Below, one piece after another: positions 34,841 through 43,440 of a stretch of 64,000 nt of DNA. This stretch comes from Gluconobacter morbifer G707 (lineage in GTDB: Bacteria; Pseudomonadota; Alphaproteobacteria; Acetobacterales; Acetobacteraceae). The notes beneath the pieces are model-generated. The model saw only the letters and a program-made list of their open reading frames with translations, was not told the origin of the DNA and did no database searches. The translations under genes and the position numbers were made by a program. Every line of letters begins with the position of its first letter. The stretch's first letter is position 1. Where the stretch lies: positions 1 to 64,000 of the forward strand of contig NZ_AGQV01000007.1 of NCBI RefSeq assembly GCF_000234355.1, in the 5' to 3' direction.

Positions 34841-37305
34841 CGACGCAACTCGGCTCCTGTTGCCTTGAGAACCGCAGCTTCCACCGATTTGGAAACGGCT
34901 TCAAGCTGCGCATCCGTCAAACTCTCCGTCTGCGGCTGGAGAATGACCTCGATCCCGAGAGAACGATACCCTTCCGGCAGGCTCTTGCCCTCGAAAACAT
35001 CAAAGAGCCGGACATCCTGCACAAGGTTGCGGTCAGCCATCCTGGCAGCCTTCAGAACGGCCTGCGCCTCCACGTCCGGGCCCGCCAGAAACGCGAAATC
35101 CCGGCGGACCGGCTGAAGCGCGGACAACACGGGAGGCGCCTTCCGTTTGGCCTTCGGCATCGGAATCCGATCCAGATACAGTTCGAACGCCACAACCGTT
35201 CCGGTCAGCCCGAGCGCCCGCGTGACACGCGGATGCAACTCGCCAAAACTGCCCAAAACAAGCTTCGGTCCCTGCCGCATCTGCCCGGACCGCCCCGGAT
35301 GATAGAAACCCGGTGCGTCAGCGGTGACGGAAACAGACGCCTCGGGCACACCCAGAGCCATAAGCGCTGCAGTCAGATCCGCCTTGGCATCCCACAGGGT
35401 CATCTCCCGGGCGGCAACATGGGGCTCACGGGCAGTCTGCCCGCCCCGCAACCCGGCCAGCCGCAGATGCTGCCCTGTTTCATCGAAACACGGTCCAACC
35501 TCGAACAACGCGCCCTCACCATAGACGCCGAGCCCACGCGCCATGTTCCGCCCAAGCGCGCGCGCCAGATTGATCAGAGGCGTAGGCCGCAGCTGGTCCA
35601 GATCCGTGGCGATCGGATTGAGAAGACGCTGCGTTTCAGGCACCTCACCAAACAGGACCGCATCCTCATGCGCCATGAAGGAGAAGCTCACGGTCTCCAT
35701 CATGCCACGGACCGCACAGACACGCCGCAGAAGCGCGGCACGCGCCTGCCGGGGCGTCACGGCCGGAGCCGCAATGACGGTCGTCTGCGGCAGCGCTACA
35801 GGCTCCACATGATCAAGGCCATAGATGCGCAGAACCTCTTCAAGAAGGTCACACTCCGCTTCCATCTCCTTGACACGGGCTGCAGCGCGCTCTGCCATGG
35901 CGTCTTCAAGGGTCGCAGCCTGCGCAAGAACCTGCCCGGACGCCACATCGTTCCGCCAGGACGGCACCAGGAATGTCGCCCGATCCTCGGTCTGCTCCGT
36001 CACCTCGAAGCCCAGATGCTCCAGCGTCCGGACAGCCTCCTCGGCAGGAATATCCACACCCCCGAGCGTCTCCAGCCTTTCAAAGCGCAGGGTCGCCGTC
36101 CGCTTCCAGTCAGGGAGCGCGCCGGCTTCGGTGATTTCGCTGGCCTCACCACCACACAGATCACGGATCATGACCGTCGCAGCTTCAAGACCGCTCAGAA
36201 CCAGCGCAGGGTCAATGCCCCGCTCGAAACGCTGACGGGCATCCGTGTGAATTCCAAGACGGCGTCCCGTCAGGGCAATCTGAACCGCATCAAAGAGAGC
36301 GGATTCCACAAAAACATCCGTCGTCTGCTCGTCAACGCCACTCGCTTCCCCGCCGATCAGCCCGGCCAAGGACTGCACACCCGCTGCATCCACGATCACC
36401 ATGTCATCGGTGCCGAGGACATAATCCTTGCCATCCAGCGCCCGCATGCTCTCCCGGGCCGCATGGGTCACCGTCAGGACTGGCCCTTTTAATTTCGTAA
36501 CATCAAAGACATGCAGCGGACGCCCAAGATCGTATGTGAAGTAGTTCGTGACATCGACCAGAGCCGAAATCGGCTTGACGCCCACGGCCTGCAGGCGCCG
36601 CTGCAACCAGTCCGGGCTGGGACCATTCTTCACCCCGCGAATGACGCGCCCGACAATATAGGGACAGGCCGGGTGTTCCGTCTTCCAGCTGATCGGGGAA
36701 GGAAAATTCCCCTCAACCGCTTCCGTCAGCCAGGGCTTGAGATGGCCGATCCCGGCTGCGGACAGGTCGCGTGCAATGCCACGAATGGCAAGGGCGTCAC
36801 CCCGGTTGGGCGTAATAGCAATCTCGACAACCGGATCATCCAGTTTGGCATAGGTCGCATACGCTTCCCCGATCGGCGTGGTCTCGGGCAGTTCAGCAAT
36901 GCCACTGCTCTCTTCACCAAGCCCCAGTTCCTTCAGGGAACAGAGCATCCCGCCGCTTTCCTGCCCGCGGATCTTGCCCTTTTTGATGGTGATGTCGAGG
37001 CCCGGAATATACGTCCCCGGCGGCGCGAAAATCACATGCAGCCCGACCCGCGCATTGGGCGCACCGCACACAACCTGCACATCCTCGAAACCGCCTCCCG
37101 CCGCCACGCGGCAGACCTGAAGGCGATCGGCATCCGGATGACGATGAGCTTCGAGAATTTTGGCGGTCCGGAACCCTTTCAGTCGGTCGGCCGGATTATC
37201 CACGCCTTCAACTTCAAGCCCGATCCCGTTCAGCCGATTGCAGATTTCTTCAAGAGAAGCTGTAAAATCAATATGTTCGCGCAGCCAGGAGAGAGAGAAC
37301 TTCAT
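34837..37305 (-). CDS. pheT: Phenylalanyl-tRNA synthetase beta subunit
   Basis: 822 residues, near the family length. Domains in order: N-terminal hairpin (MKFSLSWLREHIDF), tRNA-binding OB fold (about 40-155), B3/B4 editing domain, B5 domain, catalytic-like core, and the C-terminal FDX-ACB domain ending in TDAQLEAVSKSVEAAV. Forms an alpha2-beta2 enzyme with PheS. Starts 1 base after the pheS stop and overlaps lpxB by 4 bases. Confidence 0.96.
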   Translation of the reverse strand: MKFSLSWLREHIDFTASLEEICNRLNGIGLEVEGVDNPADRLKGFRTAKILEAHRHPDADRLQVCRVAAGGGFEDVQVVCGAPNARVGLHVIFAPPGTYIPGLDITIKKGKIRGQESGGMLCSLKELGLGEESSGIAELPETTPIGEAYATYAKLDDPVVEIAITPNRGDALAIRGIARDLSAAGIGHLKPWLTEAVEGNFPSPISWKTEHPACPYIVGRVIRGVKNGPSPDWLQRRLQAVGVKPISALVDVTNYFTYDLGRPLHVFDVTKLKGPVLTVTHAARESMRALDGKDYVLGTDDMVIVDAAGVQSLAGLIGGEASGVDEQTTDVFVESALFDAVQIALTGRRLGIHTDARQRFERGIDPALVLSGLEAATVMIRDLCGGEASEITEAGALPDWKRTATLRFERLETLGGVDIPAEEAVRTLEHLGFEVTEQTEDRATFLVPSWRNDVASGQVLAQAATLEDAMAERAAARVKEMEAECDLLEEVLRIYGLDHVEPVALPQTTVIAAPAVTPRQARAALLRRVCAVRGMMETVSFSFMAHEDAVLFGEVPETQRLLNPIATDLDQLRPTPLINLARALGRNMARGLGVYGEGALFEVGPCFDETGQHLRLAGLRGGQTAREPHVAAREMTLWDAKADLTAALMALGVPEASVSVTADAPGFYHPGRSGQMRQGPKLVLGSFGELHPRVTRALGLTGTVVAFELYLDRIPMPKAKRKAPPVLSALQPVRRDFAFLAGPDVEAQAVLKAARMADRNLVQDVRLFDVFEGKSLPEGYRSLGIEVILQPQTESLTDAQLEAVSKSVEAAVLKATGAELRR

Positions 37306-37306
37306 G

Positions 37307-38380
37307 TCACACGCCCTCCGTCAGCGTGGCGGGAGAAAAAGCTGAGAACCCGTAATGGCGCAGCCACCGCAGGTCACTTTCATAAAAAGACCGCAGATCG
37401 GGAATGCCGTTTTTCAGCATGGCCAGACGTTCAATCCCCATCCCGAACGCAAAACCCTGCCACTCGGACGGATCAAGCCCGCAATTGGCCAGAACGCGCG
37501 GATGCACCATGCCGGACCCCAGAACCTCCAGCCAGTCCGATCCGCCCCCGATCTCGCCGCTCGCCTTCGACCAGCCGATATCCACTTCCATGGAAGGCTC
37601 GGTAAACGGAAAGTATGACGCCCGGAACCGGACAGGCAGGTTCGGCTTGTCGAAGAAAACCCGCAGGAACTCGATCAGACAGCCCTTGAGATGCCCGAGA
37701 GTAATGTTGCGGTCCACAACCAGCCCCTCGCACTGATGAAACATGGGGGAATGGGTCGCATCATGATCCGCGCGATAGGTCCGCCCCGGCGCAATGATCC
37801 GCAGCGGCGGCTCCTGCGTCAGCATGGTCCGGATCTGCACACCGGACGTCTGGGTCCGCAGCACGCGCGGCTCACCACCGTCCCCGCCCTTTGCAGGCAG
37901 ATAGAACGTGTCATGCTCGGTCCGCGCAGGATGATGGTCCGGTGTGTTGAGAGCGGAGAAATTGTGCCACTGGCTCTCGATGTCCGGCCCTTCAGCCACA
38001 GCAAAACCCATCGCCCCGAAAATGGCCGTCATTTCCTCGATGGTCCGGCTGATGGGATGGATCGCGCCCGTGACCGGCAGAGGCGCCGGCATCGTCACGT
38101 CAACACGCTCGGATGTCAGACGGGCCTGAAGCGCCTCTTCTTCCAGCTCACGGCCCCGCGCCTCGATGGCAACGGTCAGCTCATCCCGCAGACGGTTCAG
38201 GGCCTGTCCGCGCTCCCTGCGCTCCTGCGGGTCCAACTTGCCAAGCTGCTTCAGAAGTCCCGTCAGCGCACCGGACTTGCCAAGCGTTCCGACCCGAACC
38301 GAATCCCACGCTCCCTGATCAGTCGCCGCAGCCAGCGCAGTCAGCGTGTCATTCTTCAAAGTCTCGAGATCGTCAGCCAT
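37307..38380 (-). CDS. pheS: Phenylalanyl-tRNA synthetase alpha subunit
   Basis: 357 residues from the ATG at 38380 (AAGGG about 9 bases upstream; a GTG at 38401 would add seven codons). N-terminal coiled coil, then class II catalytic core with motif 2 (FHQCEGLVVDRNITLG) and motif 3 (GFAFGMGIERLAML). A strong terminator separates it from rplT, so it may have its own promoter or depend on readthrough. Confidence 0.96.
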   Translation of the reverse strand: MADDLETLKNDTLTALAAATDQGAWDSVRVGTLGKSGALTGLLKQLGKLDPQERRERGQALNRLRDELTVAIEARGRELEEEALQARLTSERVDVTMPAPLPVTGAIHPISRTIEEMTAIFGAMGFAVAEGPDIESQWHNFSALNTPDHHPARTEHDTFYLPAKGGDGGEPRVLRTQTSGVQIRTMLTQEPPLRIIAPGRTYRADHDATHSPMFHQCEGLVVDRNITLGHLKGCLIEFLRVFFDKPNLPVRFRASYFPFTEPSMEVDIGWSKASGEIGGGSDWLEVLGSGMVHPRVLANCGLDPSEWQGFAFGMGIERLAMLKNGIPDLRSFYESDLRWLRHYGFSAFSPATLTEGV

Positions 38381-38400
38381 ACCGCCCATCCCTTGCAGCA

Positions 38401-38438
38401 CAAAACAAAACGGGCCGCCCTGATAACAGGACGGCCCG
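38401..38438 (-). terminator. Intrinsic terminator after rpmI-rplT
   Basis: Hairpin CGGGCCGCCCTG/CAGGACGGCCCG (38411-38438, 12 base pairs with one mismatch, ATAA loop). On the minus strand it is followed by TTTTGTTTTG (38410-38401). It lies between rplT and pheS and should end most ribosomal-protein transcripts or serve as an attenuator for pheST. Confidence 0.85.
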
Positions 38439-38479
38439 CCAAAGTCACCAGACCCCCAAAAGGGTCAGGCCGGAAAACC

Positions 38480-38836
38480 TCAGCCCAGAGCGGCCTGGGC
38501 CTTCTTCACGATCTCACCGAAAGCGGCGGCATCGTCATAGGCGATGGCAGCAAGAACCTTACGGTCGATCTCGATGCCGGCCTTGTCCAGACCATTGATG
38601 AACTTGCTGTACGTCAGACCATGCTCACGGACGGCAGCGTTGATGCGCTGGATCCACAGGGCGCGGAAATCACGCTTCTTGTTGCGACGGTCACGATACG
38701 CATAGCGCAGCGCCTTCTCGACGCGCTCCAGAGCGATACGGTAGTTTGTAGAGGAACGGCCGCGATAACCCTTGGCGAGCTCGAGAACCTTCTTGTGACG
38801 GGCGTGCGACGTTACGCCCCGCTTGACACGTGCCAT
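38480..38836 (-). CDS. rplT: 50S ribosomal protein L20
   Basis: 118-residue L20 with the canonical beginning [20 protein letters not shown] and normal length. It binds 23S rRNA early in 50S assembly. Lies 14 bases after rpmI on the minus strand. Confidence 0.97.
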   Translation of the reverse strand: MARVKRGVTSHARHKKVLELAKGYRGRSSTNYRIALERVEKALRYAYRDRRNKKRDFRALWIQRINAAVREHGLTYSKFINGLDKAGIEIDRKVLAAIAYDDAAAFGEIVKKAQAALG

Positions 38837-38850
38837 GTTGCCTTATCTCC

Positions 38851-39054
38851 TTACGACAGCCCGTAGGGCGCCCACTGCTTGACGGTTTTCGCGTCCATTT
38901 CCGTCATGGTCTGCGGACCACGGTTGGTGCGCTTCATCTTCTGCGGACGGTTGATAAGGCCATGGCGCTTGTTGCCAGGACCGCACATCACCTTGCCGGT
39001 CGCGGTGATCTTGAACCGCTTCTTGACCGACGACTTGGTCTTCATCTTGGGCAT
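38851..39054 (-). CDS. rpmI: 50S ribosomal protein L35
   Basis: 67-residue L35 with the normal start [32 protein letters not shown] ribosome site precedes it. infC, the usual first gene of this operon in many bacteria, is not upstream: the next gene in that direction is the oppositely oriented glucose dehydrogenase. Confidence 0.97.
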   Translation of the reverse strand: MPKMKTKSSVKKRFKITATGKVMCGPGNKRHGLINRPQKMKRTNRGPQTMTEMDAKTVKQWAPYGLS

Positions 39055-39363
39055 TTCGGTCTCCCTCGCCGTAAACGATTGGCCACACCGGAGTGCGGCA
39101 CTACACGGCCGGGCATGCCACCAAGAGCCCGGACGCGTGCGTGGAGCGGCGTCCTTATCGCACCCGCCCCCTTTCTACAAGCGCTTTATTTTCTTGAACG
39201 CGCAAGCAGAAGACCGCCCTTTGCTCAAGTCACGAGGACGTGAATCACCTCACAGTGACGTGAGCAAAGTGAACCTTCGGACATCTTGACCCCCCGTAGT
39301 CTTCGGGTGCTTTCTCCATGAGGTCAAAAATGCTGCACCTGAAACAACAGCTCTAGGAAAACA
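39055..39363. promoter_or_regulatory. Divergent intergenic region between rpmI and glucose dehydrogenase gene
   Basis: 309 bases without a gene, carrying the leaders of both divergent transcripts. Nested inverted repeats are visible: TTTGCTCA (39220-39227) with TGAGCAAA (39261-39268), inside them TCACG-AGGA-CGTGA (39230-39243), and TTGACC (39286-39291) with GGTCAA (39322-39327) nearer the dehydrogenase gene. I cannot place a convincing -35/-10 pair. The repeats are candidates for regulator binding. Confidence 0.45.
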
Positions 39364-41790
39364 ATGAGCATTCTATCCCGGCCAGGGCTATGGTCCCTGA
39401 TAACGGCCGCGGTCTTCGCGCTCTGCGGCGCGATCCTGACCATCGGAGGCGCATGGGCCGCCTCTGTAGGCGGCCCTCTGTATTATGTCATCCTGGGTCT
39501 GGCGCTTCTCGCCACCGCCTTCCTGTCCTGGCGGCAGAACCCAGCGGCATTCCAGCTCTTCGCAGTCGTGGTGTTCGGAACCGTCATCTGGGAACTGACA
39601 ACCGTCGGTCTGGATGTCTGGAGCCTGATCCCCCGCTCCGACATTGTCATCATCCTCGGCATCTGGCTGCTGCTGCCTTTCGTGGCACGTCAGATCGGTG
39701 GCAACCGTCCGGCAACACTGCCCCTGGCCGGCTCCGTCGGCATCGCCATCCTGACGCTGCTCGTGTCCCTCTTCATGGACCCGCACGACATCAGCGGCAA
39801 ACTGCCGACCCAGATCGTCAATGCCGCTCCCGCCGATGGTGACAACGTCCCTCCCGGCGAATGGCATTCCTATGGTCGCACACAGGCCGGCGACCGCTGG
39901 TCCCCCCTGACCCAGATCAACTCGTCCAACGTTCATAATCTCAAGGTGGCATGGCACATCCACACGCGGGATCTGATGACGACGAACGATCCGGGCGAGA
40001 CGACCAACGAAGCCACCCCGATCGAGTTCGACAACACCCTTTACCTCTGCTCCCTGCACCAGAAGCTGTTCGCAGTCGACGGCGAGACGGGCAAGGTCAA
40101 GTGGACGTTCGATCCGCATCTCCAGATCAACCCGGGCTTCCAGCATCTGACCTGCCGCGGCGTCAGCTATCATGAGACGGCAGCCGGCGCGACGGACACT
40201 GACGGCAACCCGGCTCCGACGGACTGCGCCAAGCGCATCATCCTTCCGGTCAATGACGGACGCCTGGTGGAAGTCGATGCAGCAACGGGCCTGAAGTGCA
40301 AGGGCTTCGGCAACGACGGTGAAATCGACCTCCGCGTTCCGAACCAGCCTTACACGACGCTTGGCCAGTACGAGCCGACCTCCCCGCCGGTCGTCACGGA
40401 CAGGCTGATCATCGCCAATGGCGCGGTGACGGATAACGGTTCCATCAAGCAGGCTTCCGGCGCAACGCAGGCCTTCGACGTCTACACCGGCAAGCGCGTC
40501 TGGGTGTTCGATGCCTCCAACCCGGACCCGAACCAGCTTCCGGATGACCAGCACCCGGTCTTCCATCCGAACTCCCCCAATTCCTGGATCGTCTCGTCCT
40601 ACGACAAGAACCTGAACCTCGTTTACATCCCGATGGGTGTGGGAACGCCGGATCAGTGGGGCGGAGACCGGACGAAGGAATCCGAGCGCTATGCTCCGGG
40701 CGTGATCGCCCTGAACGCAGACACAGGCAAGCTCGCCTGGTTCTACCAGACTGTTCATCATGACCTGTGGGACATGGATCTGGCCTCCCAGGTCAGCCTG
40801 GTGGACATCAAGACCAAGGATGGCACGACCGTTCCGGCGCTGTATGCTCCGGCCAAGACGGGTGACATCTTCGTTCTCGACCGCCGCACGGGTGAACCTG
40901 TCGTTCCGGCTCCCGAAACGCCTGTTCCGGGTGGCGCAGCACCGGGTGACCACACCAGCCCGACCCAGCCGATGTCGCAGCTGACCCTGCGTCCGAAGAA
41001 CCCGCTGAACGACTCCGACATCTGGGGCGGCACGATCTTCGACCAGATGTTCTGCAGCATCTACTTCCATTCCCTGCGCTATGAAGGCCCCTTCACGCCG
41101 CCGTCCCTCAAGGGCACGCTGGTGTTCCCGGGCGATCTGGGCATGTTCGAATGGGGTGGACTGGCCGTCGATCCGCAGCGTCAGGTGGCATTTGCCAACC
41201 CGATCTCCCTGCCGTTCGTCTCCCGTCTGGTTCCGCGCGGACCGAACAACCCGCTGTGGCCGTCCAAGGACGCAAAGGGCTCTGGTGGCGAAACCGGTCT
41301 GCAGCATAACTACGGCATCCCCTACGGCATCGACCTGCATCCGTTCCTAGACCCGGTCCTGCTGCCGTTCGGCATCAAGATGCCCTGCCGTACGCCGCCC
41401 TGGGGCTATGTCGCCGGCATCGACCTGCGCAGCAACAAGGTCGTCTGGCAGCATCGTAACGGTACGCTGCGTGACTCCATGTACGGAAGCTCCCTGCCGA
41501 TCCCGCTGCCGCCGATCAAGATCGGTGTCCCCAGCCTCGGTGGCCCGCTCTCCACGGCAGGCAACCTGGCGTTCCTGACGGCATCCATGGATTACTACAT
41601 CCGTGCGTATGACCTGACCTCGGGCAAGGTCCTGTGGCAGGACCGTCTGCCAGCCGGTGCACAGGCAACGCCAATGACCTATGCGGTCAACGGCAAGCAG
41701 TACATCGTCACCTATGCAGGCGGACACAACTCCTTCCCGACCCGTCTGGGCGACGACCTCATCGCCTATGCCCTGCCGGATCAGAAATGA
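39364..41790 (+). CDS. gcd: Membrane-bound PQQ-dependent glucose dehydrogenase
   Basis: 808 residues, the length known for the Gluconobacter enzyme. Five N-terminal membrane helices (about 1-140) are followed by an eight-bladed PQQ propeller (about 160-806). It oxidises glucose to glucono-delta-lactone in the periplasm and passes electrons to ubiquinone. Propeller features include WHIHTRD, DVYTGKRVWVFDASNPDPNQLPDD-type and HHDLWDMDLASQ blocks. His788 (GGHNS) corresponds to the histidine whose change to Asn was reported to broaden use to maltose (H787N), so the ancestral specificity is expected. A clear terminator follows. Confidence 0.96.
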   Translation: MSILSRPGLWSLITAAVFALCGAILTIGGAWAASVGGPLYYVILGLALLATAFLSWRQNPAAFQLFAVVVFGTVIWELTTVGLDVWSLIPRSDIVIILGIWLLLPFVARQIGGNRPATLPLAGSVGIAILTLLVSLFMDPHDISGKLPTQIVNAAPADGDNVPPGEWHSYGRTQAGDRWSPLTQINSSNVHNLKVAWHIHTRDLMTTNDPGETTNEATPIEFDNTLYLCSLHQKLFAVDGETGKVKWTFDPHLQINPGFQHLTCRGVSYHETAAGATDTDGNPAPTDCAKRIILPVNDGRLVEVDAATGLKCKGFGNDGEIDLRVPNQPYTTLGQYEPTSPPVVTDRLIIANGAVTDNGSIKQASGATQAFDVYTGKRVWVFDASNPDPNQLPDDQHPVFHPNSPNSWIVSSYDKNLNLVYIPMGVGTPDQWGGDRTKESERYAPGVIALNADTGKLAWFYQTVHHDLWDMDLASQVSLVDIKTKDGTTVPALYAPAKTGDIFVLDRRTGEPVVPAPETPVPGGAAPGDHTSPTQPMSQLTLRPKNPLNDSDIWGGTIFDQMFCSIYFHSLRYEGPFTPPSLKGTLVFPGDLGMFEWGGLAVDPQRQVAFANPISLPFVSRLVPRGPNNPLWPSKDAKGSGGETGLQHNYGIPYGIDLHPFLDPVLLPFGIKMPCRTPPWGYVAGIDLRSNKVVWQHRNGTLRDSMYGSSLPIPLPPIKIGVPSLGGPLSTAGNLAFLTASMDYYIRAYDLTSGKVLWQDRLPAGAQATPMTYAVNGKQYIVTYAGGHNSFPTRLGDDLIAYALPDQK

Positions 41791-41819
41791 TCTGACAGTC
41801 CTGTTGGTGCAGTAAGGGA

Positions 41820-41848
41820 AAAGGGATGCTCTCGGGCATCCCTTTTTT
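41820..41848 (+). terminator. Intrinsic terminator of the glucose dehydrogenase gene
   Basis: Stem AAGGGATGC (41821-41829) with GCATCCCTT (41836-41844), followed by a T-run to 41848. Located 30 bases after the dehydrogenase stop. Confidence 0.9.
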
Positions 41849-41919
41849 CGTTTCCGCTTTACAGGCCTCATCCGTTACTGAAAGTTACATTTCCTTCTGC
41901 GCATTCCGGAGACCCGCCC

Positions 41920-42564
41920 ATGAAAAGGCACCTGCTTCTCATCATGACCGCCTTTTCGTTTCTGCCCGTCCCGTCCCGGAGCGCGGATCAGTCCCTCGGC
42001 GCCATGATGGACCCCCATCACTCCCGCGCCGCGATCTATCCCCCTGCGGAAATGGTCCAGCGCCGGAGTGGAGAAGCAAAGATCGGCTGCACAATTACGG
42101 AAACGGTCGATGCCGAAAACTGCCGCGTTCTGAGCGCAACCGCACCGGACTTCGGCCTGGCAGGTCTTTATGCGGTGCTGGCGTCAAAATTCCTGCCTGC
42201 TTACAGGAACGGCCAGCCGGTCAGCATCCCGTGGGAAAAGACCTTCAGCTTCCACGTCTCCCCGCACACAGACGTCCCGGTTCTCGACAAAAATCACACC
42301 CGTCTGCCCATCTATCCAGCCAGTATCGAAAAAGGGAACATTCAGGGCAAGATCAACGTTACATGCGAGATCGATCAGACGGGGGTTGCTCATGACTGTA
42401 CAAGTCAGGATGTCCCTGAACCCCTGCGGGTCGTCGCTATCGCCTACTTTACACAGGCCCGGTACTACCCGGCCCTTCGGAACGGGAGTCCCGTTACAGC
42501 CCCTTTCCACGGCTCCATCAACTGGAGCGCAGCCCATCCCGATGATCAGGATGGCTTCCGCTGA
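41920..42564 (+). CDS. Secreted protein with two TonB-C-like repeats
   Basis: 214 residues with a signal peptide (about 1-21). Two related about 80-residue units follow: YPPAEMVQRRSGEAKIGCTI..AENC..FLPAYRNGQPV and LPIYPASIEKGNIQGKINVTCEI..HDC..YYPALRNGSPV, described in pieces here. Each resembles a TonB C-terminal domain and carries a matching cysteine pair. There is no membrane anchor or proline-rich spacer, so it is not a TonB energy transducer. CGGAG precedes the ATG. Function unknown. Confidence 0.7.
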   Translation: MKRHLLLIMTAFSFLPVPSRSADQSLGAMMDPHHSRAAIYPPAEMVQRRSGEAKIGCTITETVDAENCRVLSATAPDFGLAGLYAVLASKFLPAYRNGQPVSIPWEKTFSFHVSPHTDVPVLDKNHTRLPIYPASIEKGNIQGKINVTCEIDQTGVAHDCTSQDVPEPLRVVAIAYFTQARYYPALRNGSPVTAPFHGSINWSAAHPDDQDGFR

Positions 42565-42638
42565 ACCTCATACGGAAGACAGTCAGCCCTGGCAGTCTCC
42601 CGCCCGGACCTGTCCTACTACTTCATGGAGAAGACATC

Positions 42639-42923
42639 ATGACATTGCGTAAAGCCGCCATTGCCACGCTTGCACTGCTCGCTGTCGGCGGGCAGGTCGC
42701 TCACGCCAGATCAACGCCCTGCCGCGACAGCCACGGACGTTACACGAGCTGCACGGCCCCGCAGAAAAACAAACCCTGCCGTGACCGGGAAGGCAAGTTC
42801 ACCAAATGCCCGCCGCCCGTTTCCGGCCAGCCCCCTGCCGAGGGACCGCCGCCGTCCGCCGCTCCTCCGGTCGGCATGACGACAGGCACCATCCCGAACC
42901 CGCCCAAGTCGAACCCGAACTGA
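42639..42923 (+). CDS. Small secreted protein with CRDxxGxxTxC repeats
   Basis: 94 residues: a signal peptide (ending AHARS), then two copies of a CRD-x(2)-G-x(2)-T-x-C unit (CRDSHGRYTSC, CRDREGKFTKC), then a Pro-rich tail. GGAGAAG precedes the ATG. The short cysteine-bracketed unit resembles repeats in small periplasmic proteins and some phage tail proteins. Function not known. Confidence 0.7.
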   Translation: MTLRKAAIATLALLAVGGQVAHARSTPCRDSHGRYTSCTAPQKNKPCRDREGKFTKCPPPVSGQPPAEGPPPSAAPPVGMTTGTIPNPPKSNPN

Positions 42924-42926
42924 CAT

Positions 42927-42963
42927 AAAAAAACCCCCGCCAGACTGTCTGGCGGGGGTTTTT
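42927..42963. terminator. Bidirectional intrinsic terminator
   Basis: Stem CCCCCGCCAGA (42934-42944) with TCTGGCGGGGG (42948-42958), flanked by A7 and T5 runs so that it works on both strands. It ends the small secreted protein gene and the convergent sufE. Confidence 0.92.
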
Positions 42964-42988
42964 GCTGCAGGGTCCGTGCAACCGTTAT

Positions 42989-43423
42989 TCAGATCGAAGC
43001 CCGCTTGCGGATCGCCTGCGCCATAGCCTCGACGCCATTGCCCCGATTGGTGGACAGAGCCTTGACCAGCCCCATGTCATGCAGAAAAGACGGGCTGGTC
43101 TGAAGAATTTCCTCTCTGGACCGCCCGGAATAAACCCGCAGCAGAAGCCCCACCAGCCCCTGGACAATGGCGGCATCGGATGCGCCGGCAAAGAACAGCT
43201 TCCCGTCCCGTTCCTCCGCTTCGAGCCACACCTGACTCTGGCATCCGGGAACACGGTGAACGTCGTCCTGCCACTCTTCGGGAAAGGACGGCAGTTTGCG
43301 CCCCATCTCGATAATGTACTGATACCGCTCCATCCAGTCGTCAAACAGACCCAGTTCCGCCTCGATTTCCTCAATGGCGGCCGCAGCCGTATCCTCCTGG
43401 GGAACAGAAAAGGCATCATTCAC
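42989..43423 (-). CDS. sufE: SufE family Fe-S assembly protein
   Basis: 144 residues. The persulfide-accepting cysteine is Cys61 in VPGCQSQVW. It receives sulfur from the cysteine desulfurase SufS (not in this window) for iron-sulfur cluster assembly. Separated by 17 bases from hslU upstream and probably transcribed with it. Confidence 0.92.
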   Translation of the reverse strand: MNDAFSVPQEDTAAAAIEEIEAELGLFDDWMERYQYIIEMGRKLPSFPEEWQDDVHRVPGCQSQVWLEAEERDGKLFFAGASDAAIVQGLVGLLLRVYSGRSREEILQTSPSFLHDMGLVKALSTNRGNGVEAMAQAIRKRASI

Positions 43424-43440
43424 AGTAAAGGGACCTCCGG

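Noticed and set aside
39388-41340. 650-codon open frame opposite glucose dehydrogenase
   Set aside because: Shadow frame; rich in Arg, Asp and His typical of antisense to high-GC genes.
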